From assembly GCA_964405335.1 (NCBI GenBank), contig CAYONP010000020.1:4260-68259 (forward strand): 64,000 bases of DNA, read 5' to 3'. A model generated the notes under the pieces. It had not been told where the DNA came from, did no database searches, and saw only the letters and a list, made by a program, of their open reading frames with translations. The position numbers and the translations under genes are program-made. Of this stretch, positions 17,455 through 26,847 are shown in pieces. Origin of the DNA: CAYONP01 sp964405335. GTDB taxonomy: Bacteria; Armatimonadota; UBA10988. Each line of letters opens with the position of its first letter. The first letter of the stretch is position 1.

Positions 17455-20400
17455 CTACGGCCAGATGACCAGGTCGTCGAACGCAATCCAGGCATAGGAC
17501 GGGCTGTCGTCGTCATCAACGGCGGCGAAGCGCACGCGCCGGCCGCGCAGGTCTGCCAGCTCCCAGGTCACCGTCTGCAGCCGGCCGGTCTGGCCGGGCG
17601 TGCCGGCGCGGCGCAGCTCCTGGCCGGTGTCGGCGTCGATCAGGGCGAACCAACAACGCTGGCCATGCCCGCCGGTAAGGAACGTCAGCCGGCTGCCGGT
17701 CACCTCGAACGGTGCCGAGCGAATCGTGCCCGTCGCCTGCTCGCGGTGGGCCAGGCTGTCGGCGAACCAGCGGCCGGCGCCGCGCCGCTGCCAGGGGTCG
17801 GTCCCGCTGTCGCGGACACCCCACGCCTCGCCCTCGGTCTCCCAGCCGTCGAGGTTCGCGGCATCGAAGCCGAACAGCCGCCGCGGCAGGAGCGCCGCCA
17901 GTTCCCGCGCACGGGGCGAGAGCGCTGCCAGCGCCTCGTCGCCCGGCGCGCCGAAGGCCGTCACCGCGGCGATTGCCAGGCACGGATAGGCGCCGACCGT
18001 CTCGACCAGCAGGCTCTCGACCGGCCGCCAGCCGTTGAGGTCGAGCTCGATGAGGTTCATGACCGACTCGGGCGCCAGGTAGCGCAGGCTGTCGCACCAG
18101 TCGGTATCGTGGGTGGCGAAGTCGCCGATGCGGTGGCGCGGTCCCCACCAGTCGAGATCGCCGGGGAAGTGGAGCGTCCGCGTCCAGTAGGTCCCGTCGC
18201 CACACTTGACCGTGACCTTGGCCACCGGCGCAAAGGTGTCGTGGTTGTCGAGCATCGGCACGAGCAGCAGATAGACCCGCGAGGCGCGGCCGGAGAGTGG
18301 GATGCGCACGCTCGGCCGGTCGAGCTGGTGGCTGATCGGCAGCAGCCGCCCGCGCGGGTTGGCGAAGCTCAGCCCCGGTGCAGACTCGGGTCGGATCTCC
18401 GCTTCCGGATCAAGCCCCTCGAGCGGCGGCCGGAGCGAGGCCCAGGGCTGATGCCCGTACGCCAGCCACGGCCGCCAGGTGCGCCAGGTGTCGTCGTCGG
18501 TGAGGAGGTCGTCGGGGAGTGCGGTGTGCCGGCAGCGGGCGTAGGCGAGGTCGCGGAGGTCGGGGTCGGCGGTGAAGCGGGGGGCGGTATCCACACGGGT
18601 GCGGTGGCGGCCGTGGTTACTGTCCACCTCGACCGTGTTGAGACCGGGCGCCAGTGGTGCTGCGTCGGCCGCATAGGAAGCGCCCTGTTCGGCCGGCTGG
18701 ATCCCGCCGGGAGCGGAACGAGTCCACCGCCGACCGGTCAGTTCGTCGGCGTTCAATGCCCGCAGAGCTGGCTGACGGCCGCGGCCTGGCGGCCCTACCG
18801 TGAGGAACAGTCGACGATCACCGGCAGCCCGTCGGCCGGCAGCGCCATACTCCGTTGCCATGGCCGGCGGTCCGGGATCCATGGCCAGCCTGAGCTGGCC
18901 GGCGAAGACCGCCACGATTCCCCGCGCTACTGCCTGCGGGTCAACGACAGCGGCCAAACCGTCGGCTCGCACTTGCACGACGAGCTCGGCGATTGCGCTA
19001 GGGCGGATGGCAGCCGGCTCGCTATCCGGCCGCCACCGGACCACGATCGTCGCCTCACGAGTGGGCTCGAGGCTCGTCCAGAGCGCACGACTCGCCTCGA
19101 TATCGAGGAAGGACGGGCGCGTGTATCCAGCTTTGTCTGCGGTGACCTCCACCCACTCGCTGCACGGCAGCGGCGCGTCCAGCAGCAATCTCCGCGGTTC
19201 GGCACACCGCACCCAGATCACCCGCCGGTTCGCCTCCTGCTTCACCGTCATCACCACGTCGGGCGTCACCACGCGCGCCCGGGCCCACTCTAGCGGCAGG
19301 CAGGGCGAGACGGTCAGCAGGTTGTTCGCCTGGTCCATGCTCAACCCGAACAGCCCCTCGATCACCGCCGACGCGAACACCCCCGCCGGCGGCGTGAAGT
19401 AGCTCGGGTGGCGCTCATTCACCTCCGGCCAACTGCCCTGATTGACCTCACTGGTTGCCAGGTCGGCAATCCAGCGCAGCGGCGCGATGGCCTTGTCGGC
19501 CTCACCCAGCTTGGCCCAGCCGAGCGTCGCCCAGGGCTGCTGCTGCGCACCGGCCTGGCTGCCAACCGTCGCCGGCACGTGGCGCGGGAAGTTGTTGCTG
19601 CAGTAGATCTCGCCCGACTCGCCGGTGAGCGTGTCGGCCACATGCATCATCGACAGATAGGCCTCGGGACCGCTCAGGATGCCGAAGATCACTGGCCAGA
19701 TGTAAGTGTGATACTGCCCCTCCAGATGCTCGACGCCGAGGGGATCTTTGTAGTAAATGAACCGGCCGAGGTCGGGGCGGTAGAGCTCCTCGCGCAGCGT
19801 CGCCTCCATCCGCTCTGCCCGGGCGAGGAGCTCGCTGGCCGCCTCCCAACCGTGCAGCTCCGTGGCCACCTCGGCACGTAACCGCAGCATCTCGATCCCG
19901 GCAATCGTCGGCGAGGTGCCGTCGTGCGGGGTCGAGACGTAGTCTTCCTGGTTGCCGATCTGCTGGCCGAAGCCGAGCAGGCCGTTGCCGTCCGGGTCGT
20001 GCGCGGCGAAGGTCTGGTCGACCACGCGGCGCAGCGGCTCTTCGATCTGGCGGAGGAACTCCAGATCGCCGGTGGTGTGCCAGTAGTGCGCCACGGACCA
20101 GCACCAGAACTGGTTCCAGCCGCCGAAGTCGACCCGCGCGCGGCCCGAGGGGTCGAGGTCGGGCACCTGGCCCGAGGGCATCAGCCGCTCGGCGTGCGCC
20201 AGCAGCATCTCGCGGGTGCGGTCGGTCTGGCCGAGCCAGTCGGCGGCCAGGCTGTGCTGCATGGTCCAGAAGGTGCCCCAGTGATGCAGCGACTCGATCC
20301 AGCCGTACGGCCGCACCCAGGCATACTCGAGGTTGATGATCGCCGCGCGGAACGCCTCGTTCAGCTTCGGCTCGGGCGTCTCGATGTAGCAACTCGCCAG

Positions 20401-21144
20401 CAGCTCGCGCCAGTGGGCGCGGATGGTCGCCTCCAGCGCCGCGGGATCGTCGCCGGCCAGCTCCGCCGCTCGGTCGACGGTGTCGCCGAAGGCGAACAGC
20501 AGGTAGCCCTCGGCCACCGGCGGCGAGGTGACCGTCAGCCACTTGCCGTCGATGGTCGGCCGGCCGAGGTGGCTGCGCACGGCGACGGCAGGCAGCCCGT
20601 CGGTGGCGCAGGTCACCGCGTCGCCCGCCGGCTCGACGACGCACGGTTCGTCGAGGGCCAGGTCGGGCTGCTGGAGGTACTCCCAGCGCTTGGGCAACGG
20701 CGGCCCGAAACCGTGGACGCCGACGCGGCCGGGCATGCCACAGCGGACCGTCAACGGCGCCGCCGGCCGGCAGGTGAGCTTGACCAGCGCCGAGCCCTCC
20801 CAGCGCATCGTGTCGCGGCCGTGCAGGCTGGGCAGCAGCTCGACCGTCACGTGTCGCCCGGCGACGGTGCCGGCCGCCTCGACCCCCTCGCCGCCGGGCA
20901 GGTTGCGCACCGTGCGGTCGGCCGCGTCGCCGAGCCAGGCTACCGTGTCGTTGTCGGCGATTCCGACCCGCAGCTTGGCCAGCGCGACGTTGCCGAGCCA
21001 GTGGTCGGGGTGATGGTCGTAGGTGAACAGCCCCACGGCGCCGCCGGCCTCGTCGGCCGAGACGAGCGTCTCGTGCAGCGCCGCCAGGCGCTCGAACGCG
21101 GCCGCCGGCGGGCAGAGCAGGAGGCAGAGCAGCAGACGATGCAC
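17455..21144 (-). CDS. Large exported six-hairpin glycosidase-like protein
   Basis: A 1229-residue secreted protein. GTG at 21144 is preceded by GGAG at 6 bases and opens a signal peptide (HRLLLCLLLCPPAAA). Residues about 270-640 resemble an (alpha/alpha)6 barrel: WIESLHHWGTFWTMQHSLAA, VDFGGWNQFWCWSVAHYWHTTGD, QYHTYIWPVIFG and PSYFTPPAGVFASAVIEG. A middle beta-region follows. The last about 130 residues form a jelly roll (LFGFDAANLDGWETEG to YAWIAFDDLVIW) like those in levanase-type enzymes. The substrate is unknown. A TACAAT box at 21171-21176 could serve as -10. Confidence 0.72.
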   Translation of the reverse strand: MHRLLLCLLLCPPAAAFERLAALHETLVSADEAGGAVGLFTYDHHPDHWLGNVALAKLRVGIADNDTVAWLGDAADRTVRNLPGGEGVEAAGTVAGRHVTVELLPSLHGRDTMRWEGSALVKLTCRPAAPLTVRCGMPGRVGVHGFGPPLPKRWEYLQQPDLALDEPCVVEPAGDAVTCATDGLPAVAVRSHLGRPTIDGKWLTVTSPPVAEGYLLFAFGDTVDRAAELAGDDPAALEATIRAHWRELLASCYIETPEPKLNEAFRAAIINLEYAWVRPYGWIESLHHWGTFWTMQHSLAADWLGQTDRTREMLLAHAERLMPSGQVPDLDPSGRARVDFGGWNQFWCWSVAHYWHTTGDLEFLRQIEEPLRRVVDQTFAAHDPDGNGLLGFGQQIGNQEDYVSTPHDGTSPTIAGIEMLRLRAEVATELHGWEAASELLARAERMEATLREELYRPDLGRFIYYKDPLGVEHLEGQYHTYIWPVIFGILSGPEAYLSMMHVADTLTGESGEIYCSNNFPRHVPATVGSQAGAQQQPWATLGWAKLGEADKAIAPLRWIADLATSEVNQGSWPEVNERHPSYFTPPAGVFASAVIEGLFGLSMDQANNLLTVSPCLPLEWARARVVTPDVVMTVKQEANRRVIWVRCAEPRRLLLDAPLPCSEWVEVTADKAGYTRPSFLDIEASRALWTSLEPTREATIVVRWRPDSEPAAIRPSAIAELVVQVRADGLAAVVDPQAVARGIVAVFAGQLRLAMDPGPPAMATEYGAAGRRAAGDRRLFLTVGPPGRGRQPALRALNADELTGRRWTRSAPGGIQPAEQGASYAADAAPLAPGLNTVEVDSNHGRHRTRVDTAPRFTADPDLRDLAYARCRHTALPDDLLTDDDTWRTWRPWLAYGHQPWASLRPPLEGLDPEAEIRPESAPGLSFANPRGRLLPISHQLDRPSVRIPLSGRASRVYLLLVPMLDNHDTFAPVAKVTVKCGDGTYWTRTLHFPGDLDWWGPRHRIGDFATHDTDWCDSLRYLAPESVMNLIELDLNGWRPVESLLVETVGAYPCLAIAAVTAFGAPGDEALAALSPRARELAALLPRRLFGFDAANLDGWETEGEAWGVRDSGTDPWQRRGAGRWFADSLAHREQATGTIRSAPFEVTGSRLTFLTGGHGQRCWFALIDADTGQELRRAGTPGQTGRLQTVTWELADLRGRRVRFAAVDDDDSPSYAWIAFDDLVIWP

Positions 21145-21266
21145 CGTGGTCTCCAAGCCCCGGAGCGGACATTGTAGGATAGTCCGGCGGGGAGGAGCCA
21201 CCTCCCGGCGGCGTATTGTGGACCGGCAAGTCCATTGCAGCGGGCGCGACGCGTGAGGAGGGCGCG

Positions 21267-22655
21267 ATGCACTACCCGTGGTGGTATGTCCCGGGCCTGA
21301 CCGCTCCGATGCTGATCGCGTTCATCGCCACGATCCACATCTTCTCGGCGCAGTATGCGGTCGGCGGTGGGATCATGCTCGCCGCGGCAACCAGCCGCGC
21401 GCACCGCGAGCAGGACGGGCCGATGCTCGACTACCTACGCCGCCACGCCTGGTTCTTCATCCTCTTCACCGTGGTCTACGGGGCGATGACGGGGGTCGGC
21501 ATCTGGTGGGTCATCGGCCTCGCCTCGCCGCTGGCCACCGAGGCGCTGATCCACACCTTCGTCTTCGGCTGGGCAATTGAGTGGTGCACCTTCATCATCG
21601 AGATCGTGTCGGCCTTCCTGTTCTATTACTACTGGGGCCGCATCACGCCTCGCACGCATGTCATCCTCGGCTGGAGCTACGCCTGGGCGGCCTGGGTTTC
21701 GTTGGTGCTGATCACCGGCATCACCGCCTACATGCTCAACAGCGGCGCCGACGGGGCCAACGCCGGGTTCTGGCGCTGCTTCTTCAACCCGCAGTTCGTG
21801 CCCCAGGTGCTGGCGCGCACCGGCGGGTCGATCCTGCTGGCGGCGATCTACTTCTACGTCCACGCCTCGTTCAAGCTGCCCGAAGAGAGCCCGCAGCGGG
21901 CGCGGATCATCACCTGGGCCGGCCACTGGACCTGGCCCGGCCTGATCCTGATTGCCCTCGGCGGAGTCGGTTGGTTCTTCGCCATGCCCGAGCGCGGTCG
22001 GGCCATCATCGAGGGCGCCGGGGCGATGAACGTGCTGCTCGGCCTGGTGGTCAGCGTCACCGGGCTGGTGGTCGTGCTCATGGTCATGGGCCCGCGGCAC
22101 CGGCCGAGCCTGGTGACCAAGCCGCTCGCCGTCGGCATGTTGCTGCTCGGCTTCATGGCCATCTGTTCGAGTGAGTTCCTGCGCGAGGCGGCGCGCAAGC
22201 CTTATGTGGTCGACAATGTGGTCTACGGCCACGGCATCTACAAGGCCGAGCTGGCGCGGTTCCAGGAGCGCGGCATCCTCAGCGAGGGCGTCTGGCCGCG
22301 CGCCTATGTGACCCTGTACCACCCGCGCCTGGCCGCCGCCCTCCGGCGCGGAGCCAAGGGCGGGCGGCGCGACAAGACCGGTGGGCTGACAGTTGACGAC
22401 CGGCTCGACGTCGGCCGCATGTTGTTCATGTATCACTGCAACGACTGTCACGCCGTGCGCGGCTATTCGGGGGTCTACGGCCTGATCCGCGGCTGGCGGC
22501 CGGACACCATCCACCAACTGGTGCTGCGGCTGGATGAGTACCACTTCTTCATGCCGCCCTGGAGCGGCACCGCCGACGAGGCCGAGCTGCTGGCCGACTG
22601 GCTGGTCAGTATCGCCCCCGACCATCCCGAGCAGAGCCGGCCCGGGGCCGAATAG
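21267..22655 (+). CDS. Cytochrome bd-superfamily subunit I fused to a haem c domain
   Basis: A 462-residue membrane protein. Its N-terminal segments (IHIFSAQYAVGGGI, EWCTFIIEIVSAFLFYYYWGR, RTHVILGWSYAWAAWVSLVLI) follow the CydA pattern of haem-ligating helices. After about nine membrane segments comes a C-terminal cytochrome c domain with Cys391-x-x-Cys394-His395 (CNDCH) and a likely distal Met429 (FFMPPW). This suggests electron entry from a c-type cytochrome or haem c relay rather than only quinol. GAGGAG precedes the ATG by 6 bases. It is followed 9 bases later by a second membrane subunit. Confidence 0.78.
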   Translation: MHYPWWYVPGLTAPMLIAFIATIHIFSAQYAVGGGIMLAAATSRAHREQDGPMLDYLRRHAWFFILFTVVYGAMTGVGIWWVIGLASPLATEALIHTFVFGWAIEWCTFIIEIVSAFLFYYYWGRITPRTHVILGWSYAWAAWVSLVLITGITAYMLNSGADGANAGFWRCFFNPQFVPQVLARTGGSILLAAIYFYVHASFKLPEESPQRARIITWAGHWTWPGLILIALGGVGWFFAMPERGRAIIEGAGAMNVLLGLVVSVTGLVVVLMVMGPRHRPSLVTKPLAVGMLLLGFMAICSSEFLREAARKPYVVDNVVYGHGIYKAELARFQERGILSEGVWPRAYVTLYHPRLAAALRRGAKGGRRDKTGGLTVDDRLDVGRMLFMYHCNDCHAVRGYSGVYGLIRGWRPDTIHQLVLRLDEYHFFMPPWSGTADEAELLADWLVSIAPDHPEQSRPGAE

Positions 22656-22664
22656 GAGGCGGGC

Positions 22665-23801
22665 ATGAACCCCGATGAACTGCTGGCGCCCCTGACGCCC
22701 CGCGGCCTGCCCGCGCCGGTGGCGTTCCTGATGTTCTTTCGCGTGGTCGGGTTCATCCTCCACCTGGCGCCGATGCACTTGGTCTATGCCGGCACGCCAC
22801 TGGTCGCGGTGCTGGCCTGGCGCCGCCGGGCCGAGGCGCGCACCCTCGCCGCGCGGCTTGGGCGCGTGCTCCCGGTGGCCGTCGCCCTGGCGGTCAACTT
22901 CGGCATCGTGCCGCTGCTCTTCGTGCAGACGACGCACTACCGCGTGTTCTATCCGGCGACCATCCTGATGGCCTGGCCCTGGATGCTGGTCATCGCCTGG
23001 CTGATCACGGCCTACTACGCGATCTACTTCTTCGCCGGGCAGGTGCGTGCCGGCGAGCCGAGCCGATGGGCGAAGCTGTGGCTCGGCCTGGCCGCCGTGC
23101 TGGTGGTGCTGATCGGCTTCACCTTCGCCAACGCGATGAGCCTGACCAGCAACGTCGCCGCCTGGTCGCCGCTGTATGAACAGACCAACGTCAGCGGCGC
23201 GGTCACCGGCTTGGCGCTGAACACCGCCGACCCGACGCTGCCCGCGCGCTGGCTGATGATGTTCGGTCTGGCGATCACCACCGTCGGCGCCTGGATTGCG
23301 CTCGACGCCGCCTGGTCTGCCGGCGGCGAGAGCGATGACTACCGCGCCTGGGCCGGCCAGGCGGCCTGGCGGGTCTACGCCGGCGGGCTGGTCGTCTTCG
23401 CCGTCTGCGGCTATCTCTATCTCGTGCGCACCATCCCGCTCGAGGACACGCAGGCGATCTTCGCGCCGCCGATGCGCTATCTGACGCTGCTCACCGGCGC
23501 GCTGCCCGGCGTGGTCCTGGTCTTGGTCTGGTGGCGGCGCAACCGGCCGTCGGCAGGCGGGGCGGCGTGGGTCTTCGCGGGGCAGTTGCTCGTTCTGGCG
23601 CTCAACGCCGTCTCGCGCCAGGCGCTGCAGAACCGCGAGCTGGACCCGTACTTCAATCCGCACCTCGAGCAGGTCACCACCCAATGGTCGACCTTGCCGC
23701 TGTTTCTGGTCGTCTTCGTGGCCACGCTGGGATTTGTTGCCTGGATGTTGGTTCGGGTGGTGAAGGAGAGTGGAACAGATTCGGCGGATTGGCCTTCATG
23801 A
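22665..23801 (+). CDS. Partner membrane subunit of the bd-type oxidase
   Basis: The 378-residue protein is almost wholly hydrophobic, with about nine predicted membrane spans. The first (FFRVVGFILHLAPMHLVYAGTP) carries histidines that could ligate haem. No cytochrome c motif. A perfect AGGAGG overlaps the stop of the haem c-tailed subunit and drives the ATG, so the two are clearly made together. It does not obviously match CydB; a second divergent CydA-like chain is possible. Confidence 0.65.
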   Translation: MNPDELLAPLTPRGLPAPVAFLMFFRVVGFILHLAPMHLVYAGTPLVAVLAWRRRAEARTLAARLGRVLPVAVALAVNFGIVPLLFVQTTHYRVFYPATILMAWPWMLVIAWLITAYYAIYFFAGQVRAGEPSRWAKLWLGLAAVLVVLIGFTFANAMSLTSNVAAWSPLYEQTNVSGAVTGLALNTADPTLPARWLMMFGLAITTVGAWIALDAAWSAGGESDDYRAWAGQAAWRVYAGGLVVFAVCGYLYLVRTIPLEDTQAIFAPPMRYLTLLTGALPGVVLVLVWWRRNRPSAGGAAWVFAGQLLVLALNAVSRQALQNRELDPYFNPHLEQVTTQWSTLPLFLVVFVATLGFVAWMLVRVVKESGTDSADWPS

Positions 23802-23866
23802 ATAGGGACGCCGGTCCGAACGTCTAGCCATAGAGCCGGATGCGGGCGGGGTGGCGGGAGGTGGCG

Positions 23867-24529
23867 ATGCGAGGCTGGTGGCCGCTCGCGTTGATCTGTG
23901 TCGGCTTGACGGCGAGGGCGCTCGAGTCCGAAACCACGTGGTATCAGCCGGCGTTGGCCTACGAGGCCATCCCGTACGGACCCGAGTTCCGCTTCCAGGC
24001 CGAGTTCGGCGACGAGGTCGACCGCAACGCCTTCGTCCGGCACGTGCTCTCCCGGCACCTCGGTAACATCACCGACCAGCAGTTCGACATGATGAGCCTG
24101 CTCGCGCCCGAGGATGGGCTGATGGGCTTCCTCGCCCGCGGCACCAAGCTCGGCCTGGTCACCGGCTCGGCTGGCTATGTGCTCGGTGTGCTGACCGACG
24201 CCGCCGATCCGGGAACCATCGGCGCGGTCACGCTGGCCGGCGGGTTCTTCGCCGGCGCGCTGGGCTATGCCGACGGACCGTCATCGTTCACCCTCCGCTG
24301 CGGCGAGTCGAGCGCCTGCCGGCTGGTGCTCGGTTGGCAAGAGAAGCCCGGCTATCTGCCCCGCGCGGTGCCCGGCTTCGCCGGCAGCGGCGTCAACGGC
24401 AGTTTCACCGCCGGCGCCAGCCTGACCTTCGGCGGGCTCGACGGCGGGCCGGCTGCAGCGCTCTTCTGGGACCCGTTCGCCGCCGGTCGTTCGAGCCTCG
24501 GCGGGCTGTCGCTGACCGCCTCGTTCTAG
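23867..24529 (+). CDS. Exported hypothetical protein
   Basis: A 220-residue protein with signal peptide RGWWPLALICVGLTARA. The mature part has glycine-rich hydrophobic stretches (GSAGYVLGVLTDAADPGTIGAVTLAGGFFAGALGYADG) and ends in alternating residues with terminal Phe (SLGGLSLTASF). A C-terminal Phe is a hallmark of outer membrane beta-barrels, but the protein is short for that. GGGAGG lies 5 bases before the ATG. It follows the oxidase genes by 65 bases; a link is unproven. Its stop shares CTAG with the convergent CAP gene. Confidence 0.62.
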   Translation: MRGWWPLALICVGLTARALESETTWYQPALAYEAIPYGPEFRFQAEFGDEVDRNAFVRHVLSRHLGNITDQQFDMMSLLAPEDGLMGFLARGTKLGLVTGSAGYVLGVLTDAADPGTIGAVTLAGGFFAGALGYADGPSSFTLRCGESSACRLVLGWQEKPGYLPRAVPGFAGSGVNGSFTAGASLTFGGLDGGPAAALFWDPFAAGRSSLGGLSLTASF

Positions 24530-25362
24530 CCGGGCGGCGGGACCAGTGCCTCGGCCAGCGGCCGGGCGGTGTCGACGTAGAAGACGTACTTGATCCAGTA
24601 GCTCCGCGCATCCTTGGCCGGGTGCAGGCCGACCTTGTGCAGCCCCCCGTCGCGCGGGATGCGCAGGCTGAAGCCGAAGCTCTCGCCCCGCTTGACCGCA
24701 ACGTTGCCGACCAGCTCGGAGTCGACCGCCAGGTAGACACGGCCGGTCTCGCGCAGCAGCCGGGCACGGCCCCAAACCACCCAGTCATTGCCGCGCTGTT
24801 CGAGGGCGACGTTGTGGAAGTCGTAGTAGTGGACGCCGAACACCTGGGTGGCCATGTGCGTGCCGCCGCGACTGAACACCCCGACGCCGAGGTGGGTGTA
24901 CTGCGGGTCGAGGATGTTGGCCCGGTGTGGCGGCGAGTTCATCCAGCCGTCGCGTGAGTACATGAACCAGCGGGCCAGCTCCTCGGTCGCCATGCCGCCG
25001 CCGCCGAGCCGCACGAAGGCGATGTTCTCGGCCACGAACGCCTCCCAATAGCCGGCCCGCCAGGCGCGCTGGCCGGGTTCGCGCCAGGCGTCGTGCGGCG
25101 CGTCGTGGGCGAAGTAGTCTTCGAGCACCATCTCGCGGCTGTGCTGCCGCGCGGCGACCTGCAGCGAGGCCAGCGGCCGCAGCTCGGGGATGTCGCGCCG
25201 TCGCCGCTCGTCGTTGACCATCTCGAGAATGCGCTGTTCGACCGCCGGGGTGCCGGGGTGCTCATCCTCGCTCCAGAGCGGCCGGAGGAAGACGCGGTTC
25301 GGCTCCTGCGCGGCAGCGGGCAGGGCGGCGAGCAGAAGCAGCAGGATACGGGCCCAGGACAT
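24526..25362 (-). CDS. Exported CAP (SCP/PR1) domain protein
   Basis: The protein has 278 residues. Signal peptide SWARILLLLLAALPAAAQ is followed by a CAP domain: VEQRILEMVNDERRRRDIPELRPLASLQVAARQHS, then DYFAHDAP, WREPGQRAWRAGYW, VAENIAF, and WMNSPPHRANILDPQYTHLGVGV. The four-residue cavity (His-Glu-Glu-His style) is largely recognisable. A C-terminal beta-rich extension of about 90 residues follows. The start at 25362 begins the signal peptide. Confidence 0.86.
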   Translation of the reverse strand: MSWARILLLLLAALPAAAQEPNRVFLRPLWSEDEHPGTPAVEQRILEMVNDERRRRDIPELRPLASLQVAARQHSREMVLEDYFAHDAPHDAWREPGQRAWRAGYWEAFVAENIAFVRLGGGGMATEELARWFMYSRDGWMNSPPHRANILDPQYTHLGVGVFSRGGTHMATQVFGVHYYDFHNVALEQRGNDWVVWGRARLLRETGRVYLAVDSELVGNVAVKRGESFGFSLRIPRDGGLHKVGLHPAKDARSYWIKYVFYVDTARPLAEALVPPPG

Positions 25363-25471
25363 GGCGTCGCCTCTCACGGGCTGGATCATAACCTGAGACG
25401 CGTCGCCGCGCACCGAGGTGCTGAACGGGCATTGAACGGCCGCAGATGCTCCTGAACCGCCTGCCGAGCGG

Positions 25472-25500
25472 TTGACGACCGGCCGGTCGGGCGCTATTCT
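25472..25500 (+). promoter_or_regulatory. Sigma-70-like promoter with internal palindrome (aspartate kinase)
   Basis: TTGACG (25472-25477) and TATTCT (25495-25500) are separated by exactly 17 bases, 25 bases before the GTG of the aspartate kinase gene. The perfect 12-base palindrome GACCGGCCGGTC (25477-25488) lies between the boxes, where a repressor could bind. The boxes are good matches for such GC-rich DNA. Confidence 0.55.
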
Positions 25501-25524
25501 GCCGGCGCGGACGCGGCGTGAACG

Positions 25525-26847
25525 GTGACTGAGCGTTGGGTGTGCAAGTTCGGCGGCACGTCGGTGGCCGACGCCACGCGCGTCGACCAGGTGCGGCGGA
25601 TTCTGGCCGCCGACCCGCGCCGCTCGGTGGTCGTGGTCTCGGCTCCCGGCAAGCGCAGCGACGAAGACCAGAAGATCACCGACCTGCTGCTCATCGCCAA
25701 GCGGCTGGCCGCCGCCGAGCTGAGCTTCGACGCGCCGCTGCGGGTGATCGCCGAGCGGTTCGACGAACTCGCCGCCGACCTCGACGTGCCCGACCTGGCG
25801 GGCCCGCTGATCGATGAGCTATGCCAAGGGCTGAACAACGGGCAGGGCGAGGACTGGGTCGCCAGCCGCGGTGAGGCGATGTGCGCGCGAATCGTCTCGG
25901 CGGCCTTGGAGGCGACCTACATCGAGCCGTACGAGACGCTCGGCATCGACGCCACCGGGCGGCCCACGCCGGACAGCTACGAGCGCCTGGCGCTGGCCGT
26001 CGCCGACGAGCCGTTGGCGGTGGTGCCCGGCTTCTATGGCCGCGGGCCGACCGGTGAGGTGAAGGTCTTCACCCGCGGCGGCAGCGACATCACCGGCGCC
26101 GTGGTGGCCCGCGCCATCGGCGCCACGGTGTACGAGAACTGGACCGACGTGTCGGGCCTGATGATGGCCGATCCGAAGCTGGTGCCGCAAGCCAAGCCGA
26201 TGCGCGAGGTGACCTACGACGAGCTGCGCGAGCTCAGCTACATGGGCGCCCGCGTGCTGCACGAAGAGGCGGTGCTGCCGGTCCGTGGCGTCGGCATCCC
26301 GATCCACATCCGCAACAGCCTGCGGCCCGACGACCCCGGCACGATGATTGTGCCCGACCGCGACCCGCGCCGGCAGCCGGTGATCGGCGTCGCCGGCGAG
26401 GCCTGCTTCACCGCCGTGCATGTCTACAAGACGCTGATGAACCGCGAGCGCGGGTTCGGCCGGCGGCTGCTGGGCATCATCGAAAGCCACGGGATCAGCT
26501 TCGAGCACAGCCCCACCGGCATCGACTCGATGTCGGTCGTGCTGCGCGACGACGAGCTGGGCCACAAGATCGATCTGGTGGTCACTGAGATCCAGCGCGT
26601 GCTGCAGCCCGAGCGGATCGAGGTCCACAGCGGCCTGGCGATGATCGCCCTGGTCGGCCTGGGCATGGCCCACCAGGTCGGCATCAGCGCGCGGCTGTTC
26701 GGCGCGCTGGGCGCCGCGGGGGTTAATGTGCAGCTAATCTCGCAGGGCATCTCTGAGCTGAGCATCATCGTCGGTGTGGCCAAGGCCGATTTCGCCGCCG
26801 CGGTGCGGGCGATCTACGCGGCCTTCGCCGAGCTTGGGGAGGGCTGA
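25525..26847 (+). CDS. lysC: Aspartate kinase
   Basis: Phosphorylates aspartate, the first step to lysine, threonine and methionine. The 440-residue protein starts KFGGTSVAD, the substrate/ATP signature. It then has VVVVSAPGKRSDEDQKITDLL, the TRGGSDITGAVVARAI active-site segment, and ENWTDVSGLMMADPK. Two C-terminal ACT domains (SFEHSPTGIDSMSVVL; GVNVQLISQGISELSIIVGV) indicate feedback control. GTG start behind a recognisable promoter. The TGATG junction overlaps the next start by one base. Confidence 0.95.
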   Translation: MTERWVCKFGGTSVADATRVDQVRRILAADPRRSVVVVSAPGKRSDEDQKITDLLLIAKRLAAAELSFDAPLRVIAERFDELAADLDVPDLAGPLIDELCQGLNNGQGEDWVASRGEAMCARIVSAALEATYIEPYETLGIDATGRPTPDSYERLALAVADEPLAVVPGFYGRGPTGEVKVFTRGGSDITGAVVARAIGATVYENWTDVSGLMMADPKLVPQAKPMREVTYDELRELSYMGARVLHEEAVLPVRGVGIPIHIRNSLRPDDPGTMIVPDRDPRRQPVIGVAGEACFTAVHVYKTLMNRERGFGRRLLGIIESHGISFEHSPTGIDSMSVVLRDDELGHKIDLVVTEIQRVLQPERIEVHSGLAMIALVGLGMAHQVGISARLFGALGAAGVNVQLISQGISELSIIVGVAKADFAAAVRAIYAAFAELGEG

